Assembly: GCF_040581485.1 (NCBI RefSeq)
Contig: NC_090128.1
Location: 7,378,001-7,442,000 of the forward strand
Length of the DNA stretch: 64,000 nucleotides
Reading direction: 5' to 3'
Origin: Linepithema humile
Lineage: Eukaryota > Arthropoda > Insecta > Hymenoptera > Formicidae
In this document: positions 51,201-60,245 of the stretch, piece by piece
Position numbering within the stretch: position 1 is the stretch's first letter
How the letters are laid out: each line of letters starts with the position of its first letter
The notes under the pieces: generated by a model
What the model saw: the letters and a program-made list of their open reading frames with translations, nothing else
Databases searched by the model: none
Told to the model about the DNA's origin: nothing
Made by a program: the position numbers and the translations under genes

Positions 51201-53081
51201 CGCGCGGAATCTCTTTCCACGTGCTCCTTCTCCGGGCGAGTTCCTCGAGAAACTTTGCGCCCCTGACGCGTTCGATCTTGCGTCAAGCGTAAACGGCTTT
51301 CAGCGTGCCTCTCTCTCGGCGTATATAGCTCGATCTTTCCATCCACGGACTAAGTTTGCCGAGTCGAGTTGAAGTGTTCTTCAACAGCGAGAGCTTTTCG
51401 CGATCGACGAATCTCGAAGTGGCGAAAGACGTGGCCCGACCTCTCTTCTTACTTTGCCTGCCGCGTTCATTCGTACGCCCTCGTCCTATCGTACTCCTCG
51501 CTCTTCTCTGTTCCTTTCAAAGGTTTACTTTCTTTTGTTTGCCTTTTGTAACCCATTTTCTGTCCCTCCAGTGTGGCGATTGAAAATTCATAATAAGAAT
51601 GCTTGTGATCTGTCTAAATTTTTTTTTATTAGGTTATTATTGACGTTATTTAAATGGTATAAAAATCATAATGAGTGGTATTTAAAAATTAGATTGGTCG
51701 TGTTTCTTTGATGTGTGTAACTCGATGATACAACTCTATTCAGTCTGTTGCACACGACGATTTTATCTCTTGCGCAGGGATCGGCAGTGGCACTCTCCGT
51801 CGCATGTAATTGCCGGGTCTTGAAAGTCTACGCCAGGAAATCGCACAAGCAATCGGAACATCAGGTACGATATTCCCTGTCGAGATAAAACTTTTCTCAA
51901 TCAATCCTTCGGTTAGGTCCAATCCTCGAATCCTTCTCTCGTACTGCTGATTACCAATGATCTTGTCCTTCGTGTTTCTGCGTGCACAAATTGTTTCCAT
52001 TCACATCGATCCAAAAAATTACTTTGATTAGGCAAATTAATTTGCTTCTATCGATTTTGATCGCCATTTATTATTTTACCGGATTTTAGGTAACACAATT
52101 TCACAGAACTTTTATTTCCGTTTAATATGAGTATTCGGGAAATCCTTGAAAATACCACGGGCGCTTCTTGACGGAACTTACACGTGTCAGTACGGAGTGC
52201 TTTACGAGCTGTAGTTTTTTGCGAAGCTCCAGAGAATTGCGGGCTTTAACGGGTTAATAGTGGTTACAAATTTCTCGAGTCCAAAATACGCGCATCTGAC
52301 CTTCCAGCTTGTCTCTTCCCGAGAAAGGTCCTCCAGCACAAATTATTTAATCCGGTTGATTGCGGCGCGTCCTCGTTTTCCAGGTCAGACTGAATTAAAC
52401 TGTCGCGCCCTTCTGCCCTTTATTTTGGTTGCTCGTTTCTATATTTCTCGGTCTGTTGTGATATCTCGATTTATTTCTCGTATATCTCGGAGACCTTGAT
52501 ATGACTTGTTTTGTATTATTCCGCTTCTAGGAAATATCCCTTATCCTGCTTCAATTAAATTTTATCTATAAAATAAAGAATAGATCACTTTAATTAAAAT
52601 ATTTTATTAAATGTCTCGATATTTATAATTCAATAGAGTTTGTCATTGTGATACTTTTACTCACATTCTCTCTTGATCAAATAAAATAAAGAAGTTGTTA
52701 TAAAAAAATATTTTGTTAAAAAATTGATATTGTAATTCAGTGTATTAGTTTGTTTTTATAATATTTTAGTCTTGAATAAAATGTCTCACTTCTTTCTACG
52801 ACTTGATAAAATAAGGAATAGAATTGTTTCAATTGAGGAAAATATTTTATTAAAAAATTGATTATTTGAATTTTCAATATTAGTATACAAGAATGTTGCC
52901 AGATTTGTTTTTAGCATTGATTTTCTCGTTTTTATCATTATTTGTAAGGCTTAGACAAGGTTTAGTTTGCTCAAGTATAAGATAGGGTCTCAATATAGCG
53001 GGCGATTTGACGTTGTCGTTGCAGATTACGAAATCGAGCAGTAGCATGCAGCTACTCGCACCTGTGCCGGATCCAGTCTAG
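26550..53081 (+). CDS. Methuselah-like class B GPCR, 3' part (six exons, partial at 5' end)
   Basis: Joined model of exons 26550-26655, 46768-47027, 49624-49725, 50112-50298, 51778-51864 and 53025-53081. All five introns are GT-AG and phases match, giving 265 residues plus TAG. The protein is a plasma-membrane receptor covering TM2 to TM7. Class B hallmarks visible are Cys40 at the start of TM3 and the Cys121-Trp122 pair in extracellular loop 2 (expected disulfide partners), a WGxP motif in TM4 (89-92), and an LQG motif in TM7 (217-219). TM3 (CWLAAMCHHLY) and TM4 (KYSLFAWG) resemble methuselah-family receptors more than adhesion or secretin receptors. The family mostly signals through G proteins; the ligand here is unknown. 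TM1 and the ectodomain are not found in the window. The usual TM6 tryptophan is not seen. Class B membership is confident; the methuselah-like assignment is from remembered family patterns; the orthologue is not assigned. Confidence 0.85.
26681..26737. repeat. (CT)n microsatellite next to exon A donor
   Basis: A CT run of about 57 bases starting about 25 bases after the GTAAGT donor at 26656. A long pyrimidine tract this close to a 5' splice site is unusual in position. Confidence 0.95.
26738..32526. other. Large receptor intron, first part
   Basis: Intronic DNA with GC pockets at about 27120-27480, 28880-29170 and 30360-30620. The last contains a TCACCCTGTA word near 30368. No exon with matching phase and receptor-like content is seen. 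Frames on both strands in the pockets are unrelated peptides. Confidence 0.5.
32527..32595 (+). mobile_element. Candidate tRNA-derived SINE relic with A and B boxes
   Basis: An A-box-like word TTGCAAAGATG (32534-32544) and a B-box-like word GGTTCGAGTTT (32578-32588) are spaced about 44 bases apart, as in tRNA genes and tRNA-derived SINEs. Between them lies GTCTCCCGGGAGATCATGGG, which resembles anticodon-arm and variable-loop sequence. The acceptor stem does not pair well and the B box has lost its final CC, so this is not a working tRNA gene. A SINE head that has decayed is the best reading. It lies inside the receptor intron. Confidence 0.35.
32596..37547. other. Large receptor intron, second part
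   Basis: GC pockets lie at about 32930-33380, 33690-34060, 35290-35640 and 36500-36930. Three ACACCCTAT/C words occur at about 35325, 36504 and 36587. No supported exon on either strand. Confidence 0.5.
37548..37571. repeat. (CT)n microsatellite
   Basis: A CT run of about 24 bases within a GC-richer pocket (37260-37780). Confidence 0.9.
37572..44294. other. Large receptor intron, third part
   Basis: Contains T-rich runs at about 39389-39404 and 39625-39661 (the latter a T/C tract), a T run near 42062-42075 and an (AT)n patch at 42956-42973. GC pockets occur at 38700-39130, 39660-40010, 41800-42010, 43030-43280 and 43740-44250. No exon supported. Confidence 0.5.
44295..44318. promoter_or_regulatory. 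Perfect 24-bp palindrome centred on a CACGTG E-box
   Basis: TTGTAGCTAC-ACGT-GTAGCTACAA reads identically on both strands. The centre is CACGTG, the canonical site for bHLH dimers (Myc/Max, USF, Clock/Cycle families). The palindrome extends nine bases beyond the E-box on each side, far more than a simple E-box needs. It sits in the receptor's large intron about 2.4 kb before exon B. The regulatory role is inference; the palindrome itself is seen. Confidence 0.5.
44319..46767. other. Large receptor intron, last part before exon B
   Basis: GC pockets at 44340-44560, 45010-45330 and 45820-46130, then AT-rich DNA to a T-rich tract and acceptor at 46767. No additional exon seen. Confidence 0.55.
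46768..47027 (+). CDS. Receptor exon B: extracellular loop 1, TM3, TM4 and loop 2
   Basis: The acceptor is TATTTTAG at 46760-46767 and the donor is GTAAGA at 47028. The exon enters in phase 0 and leaves after TG of a split Trp codon. It encodes residues 36-122. Cys40 lies at the TM3 entry, TM3 spans about 41-66, and an intracellular loop 2 with Arg-Arg-Asp-Asp lies at 74-77. TM4 spans about 81-102 with KYSLFAWGAP, close to the YSLYAWG pattern of methuselah receptors. Loop 2 ends in Asn-Cys-Trp, the class B CW signature. GC content is clearly higher than in the flanking introns, as expected for coding sequence here. The match to exon A depends on a 20-kb intron, but phase and topology (TM2 to loop 1 to TM3) agree exactly. 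Confidence 0.9.
47028..49623. other. Receptor intron between exons B and C (2.6 kb)
   Basis: Contains the (GA)n tract at 48172-48249. A 245-codon plus-strand frame at 47945-48682 runs through that tract only because a GA repeat has no stop codons; it has no domain and no matching splice phase. A GC pocket lies at 48880-49200. Confidence 0.6.
48172..48249. repeat. (GA)n microsatellite, 78 bp
   Basis: An uninterrupted GA run, the longest pure GA tract in the window. It can form triplex DNA and offers GAGA-factor-type sites; a function is not implied. Confidence 0.97.
49624..49725 (+). CDS. Receptor exon C: end of loop 2 and TM5
   Basis: The acceptor is TGATTTCAG just before 49624 and the donor is GTAAGT at 49726. 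The first base completes the Trp codon begun in exon B, and the last two bases (AG) start an Arg codon completed by exon D. It encodes residues 123-155 plus the split Arg. The peptide begins FLGDAATIYAYGCP and enters a strongly hydrophobic TM5 (about 136-154) with Pro136, matching the conserved TM5 proline of class B receptors. TM5 is followed by a short basic turn. Both splice sites and phases fit without adjustment. Confidence 0.9.
49726..50111. other. Receptor intron between exons C and D (386 bp)
   Basis: Short intron with GTAAGT donor and TCGTAG acceptor; nothing else recognised in it. Confidence 0.8.
50112..50298 (+). CDS. Receptor exon D: intracellular loop 3, TM6 and start of TM7
   Basis: The acceptor is GGTCGTAG just before 50112 and the donor is GTAAGG at 50299. 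The first G completes Arg156, and the exon ends in phase 0 after CTC CAG. It encodes residues 157-218. Intracellular loop 3 is long and very basic (KQREKMKRRQR at 166-176), the usual G-protein contact region. TM6 (about 179-198) has FLKVSIIIAF and ends GCGMASR; the Trp normally found in TM6 of methuselah and adhesion receptors is absent at this place. TM7 starts near residue 204, and the exon stops within the conserved SLQG motif. Confidence 0.9.
50299..51777. other. Receptor intron between exons D and E (1.5 kb)
   Basis: AT-rich to about 51080, then a CpG-rich block at 51110-51480 that is open in several frames on both strands. The block has no receptor-like frame and is not needed for a continuous TM7. 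Confidence 0.7.
51778..51864 (+). CDS. Receptor exon E: TM7 and start of cytoplasmic tail
   Basis: The acceptor is CTTGCGCAG ending at 51777 and the donor is GTACGA at 51865, weaker than the other donors. The exon has 29 codons in phase 0 on both sides and encodes residues 219-247. Gly219 completes the LQG motif of TM7, which is conserved across class B, adhesion and methuselah receptors. The helix continues as SAVALSVACNCRVLKVY and then becomes basic (RKSHK), marking the membrane-cytoplasm border at about residue 236. The weak donor could allow intron retention. That would add only a few different residues, because the intron continues in frame with a short peptide and reaches a stop quickly. 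Confidence 0.88.
51865..53024. other. Receptor intron between exons E and F (1.2 kb)
   Basis: Weak GTACGA donor and good GTTGCAG acceptor. Contains the three-copy AT-rich array at 52535-52890. Confidence 0.7.
52535..52890. repeat. Three diverged tandem copies of a roughly 120-bp AT-rich unit
   Basis: The core ATAAAATAAAGAATAG-like word starts at about 52567, 52681 and 52805. Each is followed by an AAATATTTTRTTAAA word and each of the last two preceded by a CTCAC-TTCT-rich word. Copies differ by substitutions and small gaps, so the array is old. Confidence 0.6.
53025..53081 (+). CDS. Receptor exon F: C-terminal tail and stop codon
   Basis: The acceptor is GTCGTTGCAG ending at 53024. The exon has 18 codons in phase 0 followed by TAG at 53079-53081. 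The tail reads ITKSSSSMQLLAPVPDPV, with a serine cluster (251-254) that could be phosphorylated. It ends Asp-Pro-Val, which fits a class III PDZ-ligand pattern (acidic, any, hydrophobic). Both functional readings are inference. The exon is short, so its identity rests on splice site, phase and position rather than homology. Confidence 0.75.
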   Translation: MTKSSSSMQLLAPVPDPV

Positions 53082-53850
53082 GCGATTCTAAGATGGATCA
53101 TCGGAACGGAACGGGTAGGAATGAAGAAAAGAACTGGCGACTGGCGACAGCTGGATGTCTCTCTGTTCGCGTGGCGTAACTATTTTTACATCGAGATGTG
53201 CTGACATTTCCCTAATTTCCTAACTTTGCCGTTTCTCTCTACGACGGGGAATCCCTTCTCTGACGTACGATTCCAGTTTTAACCTTGATGGCTTAATTCA
53301 ATGCGACATTCTTTTAGCGTTTAAAGTAAACGGAGAGTTTTTCCAGGAAACTCAAACTGAAGAGGACCTGAAATTGAGCCAAAAAGTTTTTGTATTTCTA
53401 ATCTATATTAATTTTTGTAATATCTTTTGCCCCGACATTCGTATTTCTGGTTTTCATAATCTTTCTGTTGTTTTTTTGCTTGAAAGTATGTTTTGATAAC
53501 AATAGATTTATAATATATATTGATTTTCATTGTATATATAATATTTTCGAGTTATGATTTTTGACAATTTATAACAGTTGTACGAGTAGATATTCGTGTA
53601 CATTGTGATTTGCTCGCGAATCGTTAAGTATTGTTTGGAATGTGATTGTCCCCGGAAGCGGCATTAAAGCCCTTTCGTACGCACAAACTGCACTAATTCA
53701 CACGATTGTAATCACGTCCTATATGAACTATGCAAACGACCCTAATTTTGGTTCATTACGCGGTTCGTGATTTGTTCTGCCCTATAAATTTCGATCAACT
53801 CTCCAATAATATATTGTATAACTGTAATAAATTAAAAAAAAAACAAAATT
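53082..53850 (+). other. Probable 3' UTR of the receptor gene
   Basis: No further reading frame follows the TAG. The sequence becomes AT-rich from about 53370. The first AATAAA after the stop is at 53826-53831, so the transcript probably ends within about 30 bases of it, giving a UTR of roughly 0.75 kb. The end point is an estimate. Confidence 0.5.
53826..53831 (+). terminator. Probable polyadenylation signal AATAAA of the receptor gene
   Basis: This is the first canonical hexamer I see downstream of the receptor stop codon, about 745 bases away, followed at once by an A-rich run. An A-rich run is common in this DNA, so the assignment relies on position. Confidence 0.45.
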
Positions 53851-56800
53851 GAAGAGAATTAAACTTCTCGGAAAAAAGGATTGCTACAAGATAGATAGTT
53901 ACAAACTTTATCTTCCAAAGTTTTTCAGAGTAGCGTTAAAAACTTGAAGGATTAATTCGAGTTTATTAAAGTAAATTATCAGGCGCGGAGAAATAAGTTA
54001 TTTATTACTTTTTTGCGCTTACTTAATTATTAATCGATAAAAAAATAAAGGCAGAAAATTTATCGAGCCATATGTTAAATCTGTCTCAATTAAAAGAGAT
54101 TTGATTTGAGTTCATTTTTCCTTTGGTTGTAGCCATCTTTGAGACTTGAATCGCACGTCGCAGTAATTCTATTGGCGTTATGCATCTCGATTACGATGTA
54201 TGATGCAGTGTTGTAACAGTGTAACGCAACGAACGAGAGACAATCTGATACGATTTCGATACAGCAGAGAGAATTTCGCGCTTCGACGAAGAGCGCGAAC
54301 GGCGAGAAACGCAATACAGTGCAGCCACCTAATATGATATGCATATCGTGTTAAATACGTTCTATATATAATTCTGTGCGTGACGAATGTTTCGATAACG
54401 CTCAGCTTAATTATTTCCAACGTGCAACGCTCGGGAAACTTCGGCTTATAATCCTGAAATGTAATCCTGCAATTAATATGCAATCATATAATAATTATCA
54501 ATTTGTCTCGAGATCTGAATTATTGCTCAGTTCAACGCTCCGTAATTGTATTCTTTTAAACTTCACTTTGCCAAAAGTGCGTAGAGATCCGAACGCATAC
54601 AGAACAATTTTCTTATTGCGTATAATAATCAACAACGAACTAAGTATCCAAAGTTCGAGATCGTGTACACATTACTTTGTATTCAATGTACAAGGTATTC
54701 TAGAGAACATTTTAAGTCCCAATTTTAACAGCAACTTCTTTGCCGAATTTATTGCGAACTTTTAATATTTGATATTAAATATCACGGAAATTTATTCAAA
54801 TATGGACACAAAGCACCGGCGAATATAAAATTATTCGTCGTTTTAAGCGTGACCTAGATTCTCCGGATTGTCCCATGAGGGATTAATCGAGTCTTCTAGC
54901 TCTCCGCAGCGGAATTTTAATGTGCAACAAGAAAAGTTATATGGTTTCATATTAATTCTCTAGAAAGGCGAATCTCCGGCAACCGGGGCGAGGGATATAC
55001 GCGTCCGCCATCAGCGTTAGCGCGTGATTTTCGTACGATGATGGATACCGTAAGGCGAAGCGACGTCGTACACCGTAATTCAATTTGTAGAGGTCACTTA
55101 AAGGATGAAGTACCGGAGGAAGTGAATAGAGAATTCCAATAGAAGGTGCTGTCCCGGTCGCTTATGCGATTCACCTTGGATTCTCGTGTCCTCTTGCGTT
55201 TAGGGACCCTTTAACCGAGAGACCCGGTGATCGATCGATCGAAGGGTCTACCCCTTTTGTCGGACGAGTGTAACAGCGCACTTTGACGTAGCGCGCGTGA
55301 TGTATCGATATCTATTGCTCCTATTTCACTGGCCAGGACAACATTCGCACGCCATTGTTTCTTCCCTGAATAGCGTGTAATCAACGGCGAGGGCGGCGTA
55401 CAAATTGGGCGCTCTGGGAGCATCGAAAGCTGATTAAACGTATAAATAAGAAAAGAGTTTATATATATATATATAAGACGGTCGCAAGGAAGTATTGAAT
55501 GACTTCTTTCGCTCTCGAGAAAGAAAAGGAACACGAACCGTGTGCGATTCTTTAATGAGATAAATAAATTTAATCACTTATCAAAAATAAGGAATTTTTT
55601 AAATATACATTGATTATCATTGTGGTGAGCGTACTACTTAGTGACAGTGGTAGTGTGTTAAATTATCTCGAATTAGATCTGAATCCAATCTACTCTTTAT
55701 CCAAATCCTCGATAGAGGAAAAATGATGGCGCACGATTACGTTTATTCGCGCATGATTCGCGTGCGAATGAATTTAGGCGGGATCGAGCATGAGACGCGA
55801 TTAGGGCTATTCTGTCATTCCGATCCGTTTACTGAGTGAGTGAGGGACTCGAGCGAGCGAGCGAAGCCGATACTCAATATAGGCCGACATATCAATGTTG
55901 AATAATGTTCTTGAATTTTCTAAGCATCGAAGCGGATCGAATGCCGGACGCGTGAAACCGCGGGATCGTTCACCCACGAAAGCCTCGGTGTGCGGTTTGC
56001 TTGATCGATACGATACATGCCGCGAACCGACCACTCTGTACACAAACGAGGACGAGAGGAGGGTGCACGTCGAGTCGGATTTCGAGGGTCGCGCGATCAA
56101 TCGACATCCGTCTCGCAGCAGGGAGGATTTATGTCAGTCGGTGAATAATTAGGAGCAATCATGACGGTAATTGTGACAGCGACGGTATTTGTGACCCTCC
56201 GTACGTGTTCCAATAGTTAAACTAATGACCCTTATGAACTTATTAAGAATAACGATTGCTCATTTGCTGATCGTTACAACTTTCGAAGTTCTCGCGATGT
56301 TTGTCTTCTGATTTTAGTTTCCGACTTTTGATTGCAAAATGTGACGATGTGCTGTAGCTACATTTTTTTGTCATAATTATTGAAGGCGCAGAACTAAGAA
56401 ATATTCCTTGTTCAGGAATATAATTAAATATTTTCTATCTTGAAGATAATAATTCTAATCTTTTTTCACGCAGTAATTATATTTTTATCAAATTATTATA
56501 AATAAATAATTTGGTAAGATCATTTATTAATATTAGTTATTTATCAAGAATAATTTAATAAAAGTATGCAATTATTTTTATTTTAAGTGAGAAGGAATTA
56601 TTTCTTTCAATCTCTCTTTACGAAGATGTTTATTGTGTAAAAGTATATTGTCAGTTTGCTTACACTTCAGTTTTTCTTGGCTGGGTTTCTCCCTTTCTTA
56701 TAACTGCCATGGAAAGAAACGTGTAAATAATATCTAAAAATATCAAAGTTTGTTTTCTGTAAGGGGCGAGAAATCTTCCGGCTAAGTGACATACGTGTTA

Positions 56801-57056
56801 TATGAACGTATCGAAACATATATCCCCCATCGATGTTAGTACTCCATCGATCGCTTAATCGTGGCGCTGCGCGTTCACGCAAACAGTCCCAATCCAGATT
56901 CCGCATACGCAAGCTTGTCCGTATCCTCCGTCAACGTCGCGATATCAAGTGTATCTTGTGAACGGTATCGACCGCCCGAATTCGACGATGCGGGCGGAGA
57001 GGCGCTTGAATATCGATTTTCGGAACGAGGAATTCACAAGGATGCTGTGTGTGTGC
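53851..57056. other. 3' flank of the receptor gene
   Basis: AT-rich at first, then CpG-richer from about 54960 with blocks at 54990-55450, 55680-56160 and 56660-57050. An (AT)n patch lies at 55460-55475. No gene supported; the paired open frames on both strands at 55807-56152 are a composition effect. Confidence 0.5.
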
Positions 57057-57079
57057 GAGAGAGAGAGAGAGAGAGAGAG

Positions 57080-57083
<4 letters not shown>
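57057..57083. repeat. (GA)n microsatellite joined to the GT tract
   Basis: A GA run that passes directly into the (GT)n tract starting at 57083, making a compound microsatellite. Confidence 0.97.
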
Positions 57084-57164
<81 letters not shown>

Positions 57165-57186
57165 ATGCGCGCGCGCATATATGTGT
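57083..57186. repeat. 104-bp uninterrupted alternating purine-pyrimidine tract (Z-DNA prone)
   Basis: (GT)n runs to 57163, then passes without a break in alternation through CATGCGCGCGCGCATATATGTGT to 57186. The internal 57165-57178 segment (ATGCGCGCGCGCAT) is a perfect palindrome. Alternation of this length, with a GC core, is the classic sequence requirement for left-handed DNA. It lies within a CpG-rich zone that may be a promoter region. The long open frames over it on both strands are artefacts of the repeat. Confidence 0.95.
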
Positions 57187-60100
57187 TTGCGTTTTGCGTA
57201 TACATACGGTCTATTTGCGTGATCGCGTTTGCGGTCTCGCGGCCGGCATTCCCAACGCGATGCAATTAACACTTGGCAATGACCTATGCAATTCTGCGTT
57301 AGTACTTGTGTAATCGCAGCACGCATACGTGTAGACGACGCATGTAATCACGGCGGAAATAAATATTTTGAAACCTAAGCAAACCCACGCGAGTTTCCGT
57401 GTTGAGCGTTTTATCCCCCCTGGCTTTAACACCCCGCCACGACCCCGATTCCCTGAAATCTCCGCGCGAAAACAACGTCGAAGGAGTGTTTCGAGCTTCG
57501 CTGGAGTGTGTCAATTTGTTTTGCAATGCCGCACGATAAGAACGAAGGTGAGTGCCGTCGTCCAATATTCGACGATTATTTATCCTTTATTACTCTCTCG
57601 CACGACTCTTTCTCTCTCACTCTCTTTCTCCTTGTGAGAGATTTAGAGCGAGGGATTTTATTGCACCGGTAAGGATTTGTATCTCTCGCGAGGGTTAATA
57701 TATCCTCACCCCTTGCGGGGCGTTTTGAATCTTCTCGCTTCTTTTTATTTTTTTTCTGCAGTGCACTGAATTCTCAATCGATACAAATATATACGGAAAG
57801 TAAAAAGGGGAAAAAATATTGAGATAATACCGCGTGTTGCACAATGCACGGTGGGATTAATGCTTATACGGGTACTTCATCGGGCTATCGATTCCCGAAA
57901 TATAGCACGGATGACTCGTTTAGTGCCTTTCGAGCAAGTGGAAGAGCGGCTCGTCCGTGTCATTTCTCTCTCTCTCTCTCTCGTTTTCGCGGAGCGACCT
58001 GACATTTAATTATCGGGAATGATCGGCCCACGGTCCGCGACGCGGCCGAGTGCATTCGTTTTTAGCCTGCCCTTTGGCCGCAACGCACTCGCTCGCGCGA
58101 TTTGACGACGCGCCACGAGAGCTTCGAGCGCGCTTCACTCTGAAAAGCGTGTTTCTGTGCAATATATTTTTTCTTTCTTTCGCACGCGCTTCCAAATATT
58201 TTTATAAACGTTATTCAAACAAACAAACTTGTATCCGAAATATGTAACATTTTGACTGTATTATTTGGATCTTTTATTATTATTTGTTACCATTTACATT
58301 GGTGTCTACGTAATAATATTCAGAAATTGTAAAAACAGATATTTTTAATTAGAAAAATTTAATTTTTATTGCAAAATATTTGAGGCAAATTTTGGACAGC
58401 TGGATTGCAATGATGCAACCATCGGATCATGATGAAAGAAAACGAAATAACTATAATAGCTCGAACATAGTTACGTTTTGTCTTCAATATAAATTTTCAC
58501 AAAGAAGACTTGGAAGCGCCTCTTTCTTTCCTTATCCGTACTAATTTCCCTGTAATTAACTCGGTGTAATTACGCGCGGACTTGGACGCGACCGACTTAT
58601 CTCGCGAAATTCGTAATTTTGCCCGCGAGGAAAGACGACTCTAGATGAGTTAATTAGAGAATTTCGAGCGCGTTTCTTATTGCCGGAGGCAGAAAAAGTT
58701 CTGGATCTTGCTCATGTTTGTTGTTGTTCCGAGGATGCTCGGGTCGACAGTAAGACTCGTTAACGGACTCTTAAGACTTAATGCAAGACCGTTAAAGAGA
58801 ATGTGCCGACGTCGGTACCGCCTTTACGACACCATATATATAAGTAACTCGTGGGTTTGGCGTACACAATGGCCAGCATCCCCCGTGTGCGCCATTCAAG
58901 CGAATAAGACGCTATTGAAACGAGACTGTAATCATGACCGCCCACAAGATTCCTTTTAACAGGTGAGCGCTGACGTAAATTTTTCTAATGGTCTGCTTAG
59001 AACTGAAAAGCCTTATTCACCGGCTTTTCGTTTATCGTGAGTTATAAATCGCGAATTATAAATGGTGCTCCAGGAAAGCCGGACGCGTTTTCAATCGCGT
59101 AGGATAAAGAAAGATAAATGGAGATTGTTTTAATGAATTATTCGACAAGAATAAAATTCTGAAAATGGAAAGAAAATCTTGAAAATGGAAAATTGATAAA
59201 TATAAAGTTATTGGCATTGAAAATTAGAAGTTTATGACAAATTAAGTAAATATTGAAAGCAGGAAATATTAGGCGATGAGGTTTAATCACAAAAGACGAT
59301 TTGATGGAATTTTTCTTCAATTTTTTTTTTCAATTCTATTTAAAGAAAATTGTAAAATTCAAAATAGCTGCAAGGAATTTTCATTATTGTATTTTTATTT
59401 AAAAAAATAAACATTTTTGTTTTCTTCGCTAATTAAATAAGTTACTGATCAACAAATTAATGGATTTTCTTCCGTGGAAATTGGATTATCTTAGAAGTAA
59501 TAAGAAGGAAAGCTAGGGAAATGATAGATTAAAGACTTGTTCATTCATGGGTACTGTGAATTATGTTAGTTTTCCATCGTAACTCAGTTTTTTCAAAGAC
59601 GGAGAAAAGGTTTCTTATGTCAAATGTTACGCTATGAAATAATTTATTAATAATGCGCAAAAGATGTATCACAGAGTTTATATATGAGATGTAGATTTTA
59701 TATTATGAAGAGTTTAAAATTACCATGTTCCAACATATTTTAACATAATAAGGAAGATGAAAAGAAAGAGAGAGAGAGAGAGAAGATCAGACATACAAGA
59801 AGAATAAATTTGCATATTATTTCAAAAAAATACACAGACGATATATTTCCAAATGTTTTGAAATTATTTTGGAGATTATTTTTGCGAGCCATTGTAATTT
59901 AATATAATTGGTTTTATTAATATTGTTTATTGGACTAAAAAGAGAAAGAGAGATAAAGAATATATAGCACATCATAACAACACATCTTTTCGAATAAAAT
60001 CTTATTGTATACTTAGCGTACTTCTGCTTGAATTTTTTACTCATGTTTCACCTATGTTCGGTGTACCAGCTGCGTAGGCGGACGTGACGCAAAGCGTCAT

Positions 60101-60195
60101 TCGCTGTCTACATTTCGGAATATATCCCGAAGCGAACAGCAGGCTTCTGTTTGTCGGTTCCAGGATGTCTGGAGCCGTCCGATATCGACCCACTT
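57187..60195. other. CpG-richer intergenic zone then AT-rich DNA
   Basis: 57190-58200 is GC- and CpG-rich with repeated CT runs (57965-57982 is pure CT). From 58210 the DNA is AT-rich apart from 58560-58960. A (GA)n tract lies at 59765-59784. Good splice-like words occur (GTGAGT at 57548, GTGAGC at 58961), but no coding exon is established. Confidence 0.4.
57526..57547 (+). other. Candidate end of a 5' exon (ATG followed by GTGAGT donor)
   Basis: An ATG at 57526 starts MPHDKNE and seven codons later meets GTGAGT at 57548 within the CpG-rich zone. A good polypyrimidine acceptor lies at about 57763, but joining to it gives an early stop. It may be a non-coding leader exon of a downstream gene or chance. 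Confidence 0.15.
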
Positions 60196-60245
60196 TCTTT
60201 CTCTCTCTCTCTCTCTCCCTCTCTCTCGAGAGGGAGAGAGAGAAA
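60196..60245. repeat. CT/GA mirror-and-inverted tract centred on CTCGAG
   Basis: A (CT)n run with a CCC interruption passes through CTCGAG into a GA run with a GGG interruption. The two halves are near-perfect reverse complements, apart from an extra CTCT on the left. It can form a cruciform and each arm is a homopurine-homopyrimidine tract. Confidence 0.85.

Noticed and set aside
56861..57326. Long frames on both strands with Cys-Val and Thr-His repeats
   Set aside because: They are translations of the (GT)n/(CA)n tract on both strands; no conserved sequence outside the repeat.
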